Source: Ignavibacteriota bacterium (GTDB lineage Bacteria; Bacteroidota; Ignavibacteria; Ignavibacteriales; Melioribacteraceae). Taken from it: DNA of 64,000 bases. The stretch is taken from NCBI GenBank assembly GCA_016716225.1, contig JADJWT010000001.1:3792501-3856500 (forward strand). Reading direction: 5' to 3'. Shown here in pieces: positions 63,570 through 64,000 of this stretch. Each line of letters starts with the position of its first letter. The first letter of the stretch is position 1. Position numbers and translations under genes: made by a program. A model generated the notes under the pieces. It saw only the letters and a program-made list of their open reading frames with translations. It ran no database searches and was not told where the DNA came from.

Positions 63570-64000
63570 TTAATTCTCATTACTAACATTTTGTTTTTTA
63601 ACTAATCCATCTTGATATATTATATATTTATTTTTTTCATCTTTGCTAAGTAAAATTGCTTCAAATTGTGTTGATGTAATTTTTATTTTTGGCGGCCAAA
63701 TATATGATGAATGAATATCTAAATTTTTTATTTTAAGTTTTTCAAATTCATCCGTAAAATTTCCATTAATTAATTTGTAATCATGTTCAGCATAATAAAC
63801 TTTGCGTAGTGCCCATTTCGCATATTCATCAGTATTTAAATTGAATTCAACTTTTTCAGTTCCAACGAGTTTATTCGTAAATTGTGTATATCCCCAAGTT
63901 TCTGGCGAATGCATATTTACAATTCCTTGAGATGACCAAACCCAGTTATTTTCCGGAAATGATTTTCCCGTTTTAGGATTAATTTTCTTTTTATACGTTC
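63570..64000 (-). CDS. Carbohydrate-binding family 9-like protein, 5' end cut by the window
   Basis: Only the C-terminal 142 codons are in the window; the frame is open to the edge at 64000. The visible sequence includes KINPKTGKSFPENNWVWSSQGIVNMHSPETWGYTQF, a typical segment of CBM9-like domains in Bacteroidota proteins, then EYAKWALRKVYYAEHDYK and IKITSTQFEAILLSK. The stop codon lies 1 nt before the esterase ATG, so they are probably cotranscribed. An ATG at 63914 lies inside the domain and is not the true start. Confidence 0.78.
   Translation of the reverse strand, partial: TYKKKINPKTGKSFPENNWVWSSQGIVNMHSPETWGYTQFTNKLVGTEKVEFNLNTDEYAKWALRKVYYAEHDYKLINGNFTDEFEKLKIKNLDIHSSYIWPPKIKITSTQFEAILLSKDEKNKYIIYQDGLVKKQNVSNEN

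Noticed and set aside
1..64000. CRISPR array, insertion sequence or prophage
   Set aside because: No regularly spaced direct repeats, transposase, integrase or phage structural gene was seen.

Overview
The window looks like a chromosome segment from the Bacteroidota/Ignavibacteriota side of the FCB group, most likely an Ignavibacteria-type organism. The DNA is very AT-rich. One secreted protein ends in a type IX sorting domain of the PNPFNPTT type. The tRNA-Phe gene is preceded by a Bacteroidota-style promoter (TTTG, 19 bp, TAACTTTG). Nearly all Sec/SPI signal peptides are followed by Gln. No insertion sequence, phage gene or CRISPR array was seen.

Layout. (1) 18-6895, minus strand: a tight nine-gene housekeeping run, purC, DUF971, pgsA, pgpA, cinA, thpR, recA, recX and a glutaryl-CoA-dehydrogenase-like gene, several pairs overlapping. 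(2) 7032-13368: two small conserved-looking proteins, a lipoprotein, an orphan TPR histidine kinase, tRNA-Phe with its own promoter and terminator, and an unusual Lon-protease-like/membrane/FG-GAP-like protein. (3) 13485-41083, minus strand: about 27.6 kb of closely spaced glycan-degradation genes, probably one operon or a few. It runs from a transglutaminase-like lipoprotein and a PNGase F-like protein through GH29, an unassigned glycosidase-like protein, a sulfatase, an MFS sugar transporter, a ROK kinase, a GH130 phosphorylase, a GH38 mannosidase, GH3, a second sulfatase and GH29 to a frameshifted rhaA, an NCS1 permease, a 53-residue membrane protein and the sulfatase-maturating radical SAM enzyme. 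(4) 41084-41522: the divergent control region, with a perfect 20-bp palindrome centred on CG. (5) 41526-58567, plus strand: GH20, three GH29, a DUF4838-like protein, GH2, a polysaccharide-deacetylase-like protein with a T9SS tail, a third sulfatase and GH95. (6) 58557-64000, minus strand: GH78-like rhamnosidase, a secreted esterase and a CBM9-like protein cut by the window edge. The GH95 and GH78 genes overlap tail to tail.

How the genes fit together. The set reads as a locus for complex, fucosylated and sulfated N-glycans or glycoproteins. PNGase would release glycans from protein. Sulfatases, fucosidases (five GH29 and one GH95), GH20, GH2, GH3 and GH38 would trim them outside the cytoplasm. 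The remaining Man-GlcNAc core would be imported by the MFS protein, split by the GH130 phosphorylase and phosphorylated by the ROK kinase. These last three lack signal peptides and sit together. The anSME can mature the three Cys-type sulfatases. Two of those carry twin-arginine signals, which suits cytoplasmic maturation before export. There is no SusC/SusD pair, so the uptake logic differs from classical Bacteroides PULs.

Most striking points: six enzymes of five different families share the same C-terminal discoidin-like module; the PNGase has an added N-terminal GLPGLI-like domain and lies next to a transglutaminase-fold protein; rhaA is broken by a frameshift; one of two tandem GH29 copies has lost an active-site His. 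All assignments come from reading translations and motifs; no database search was run.
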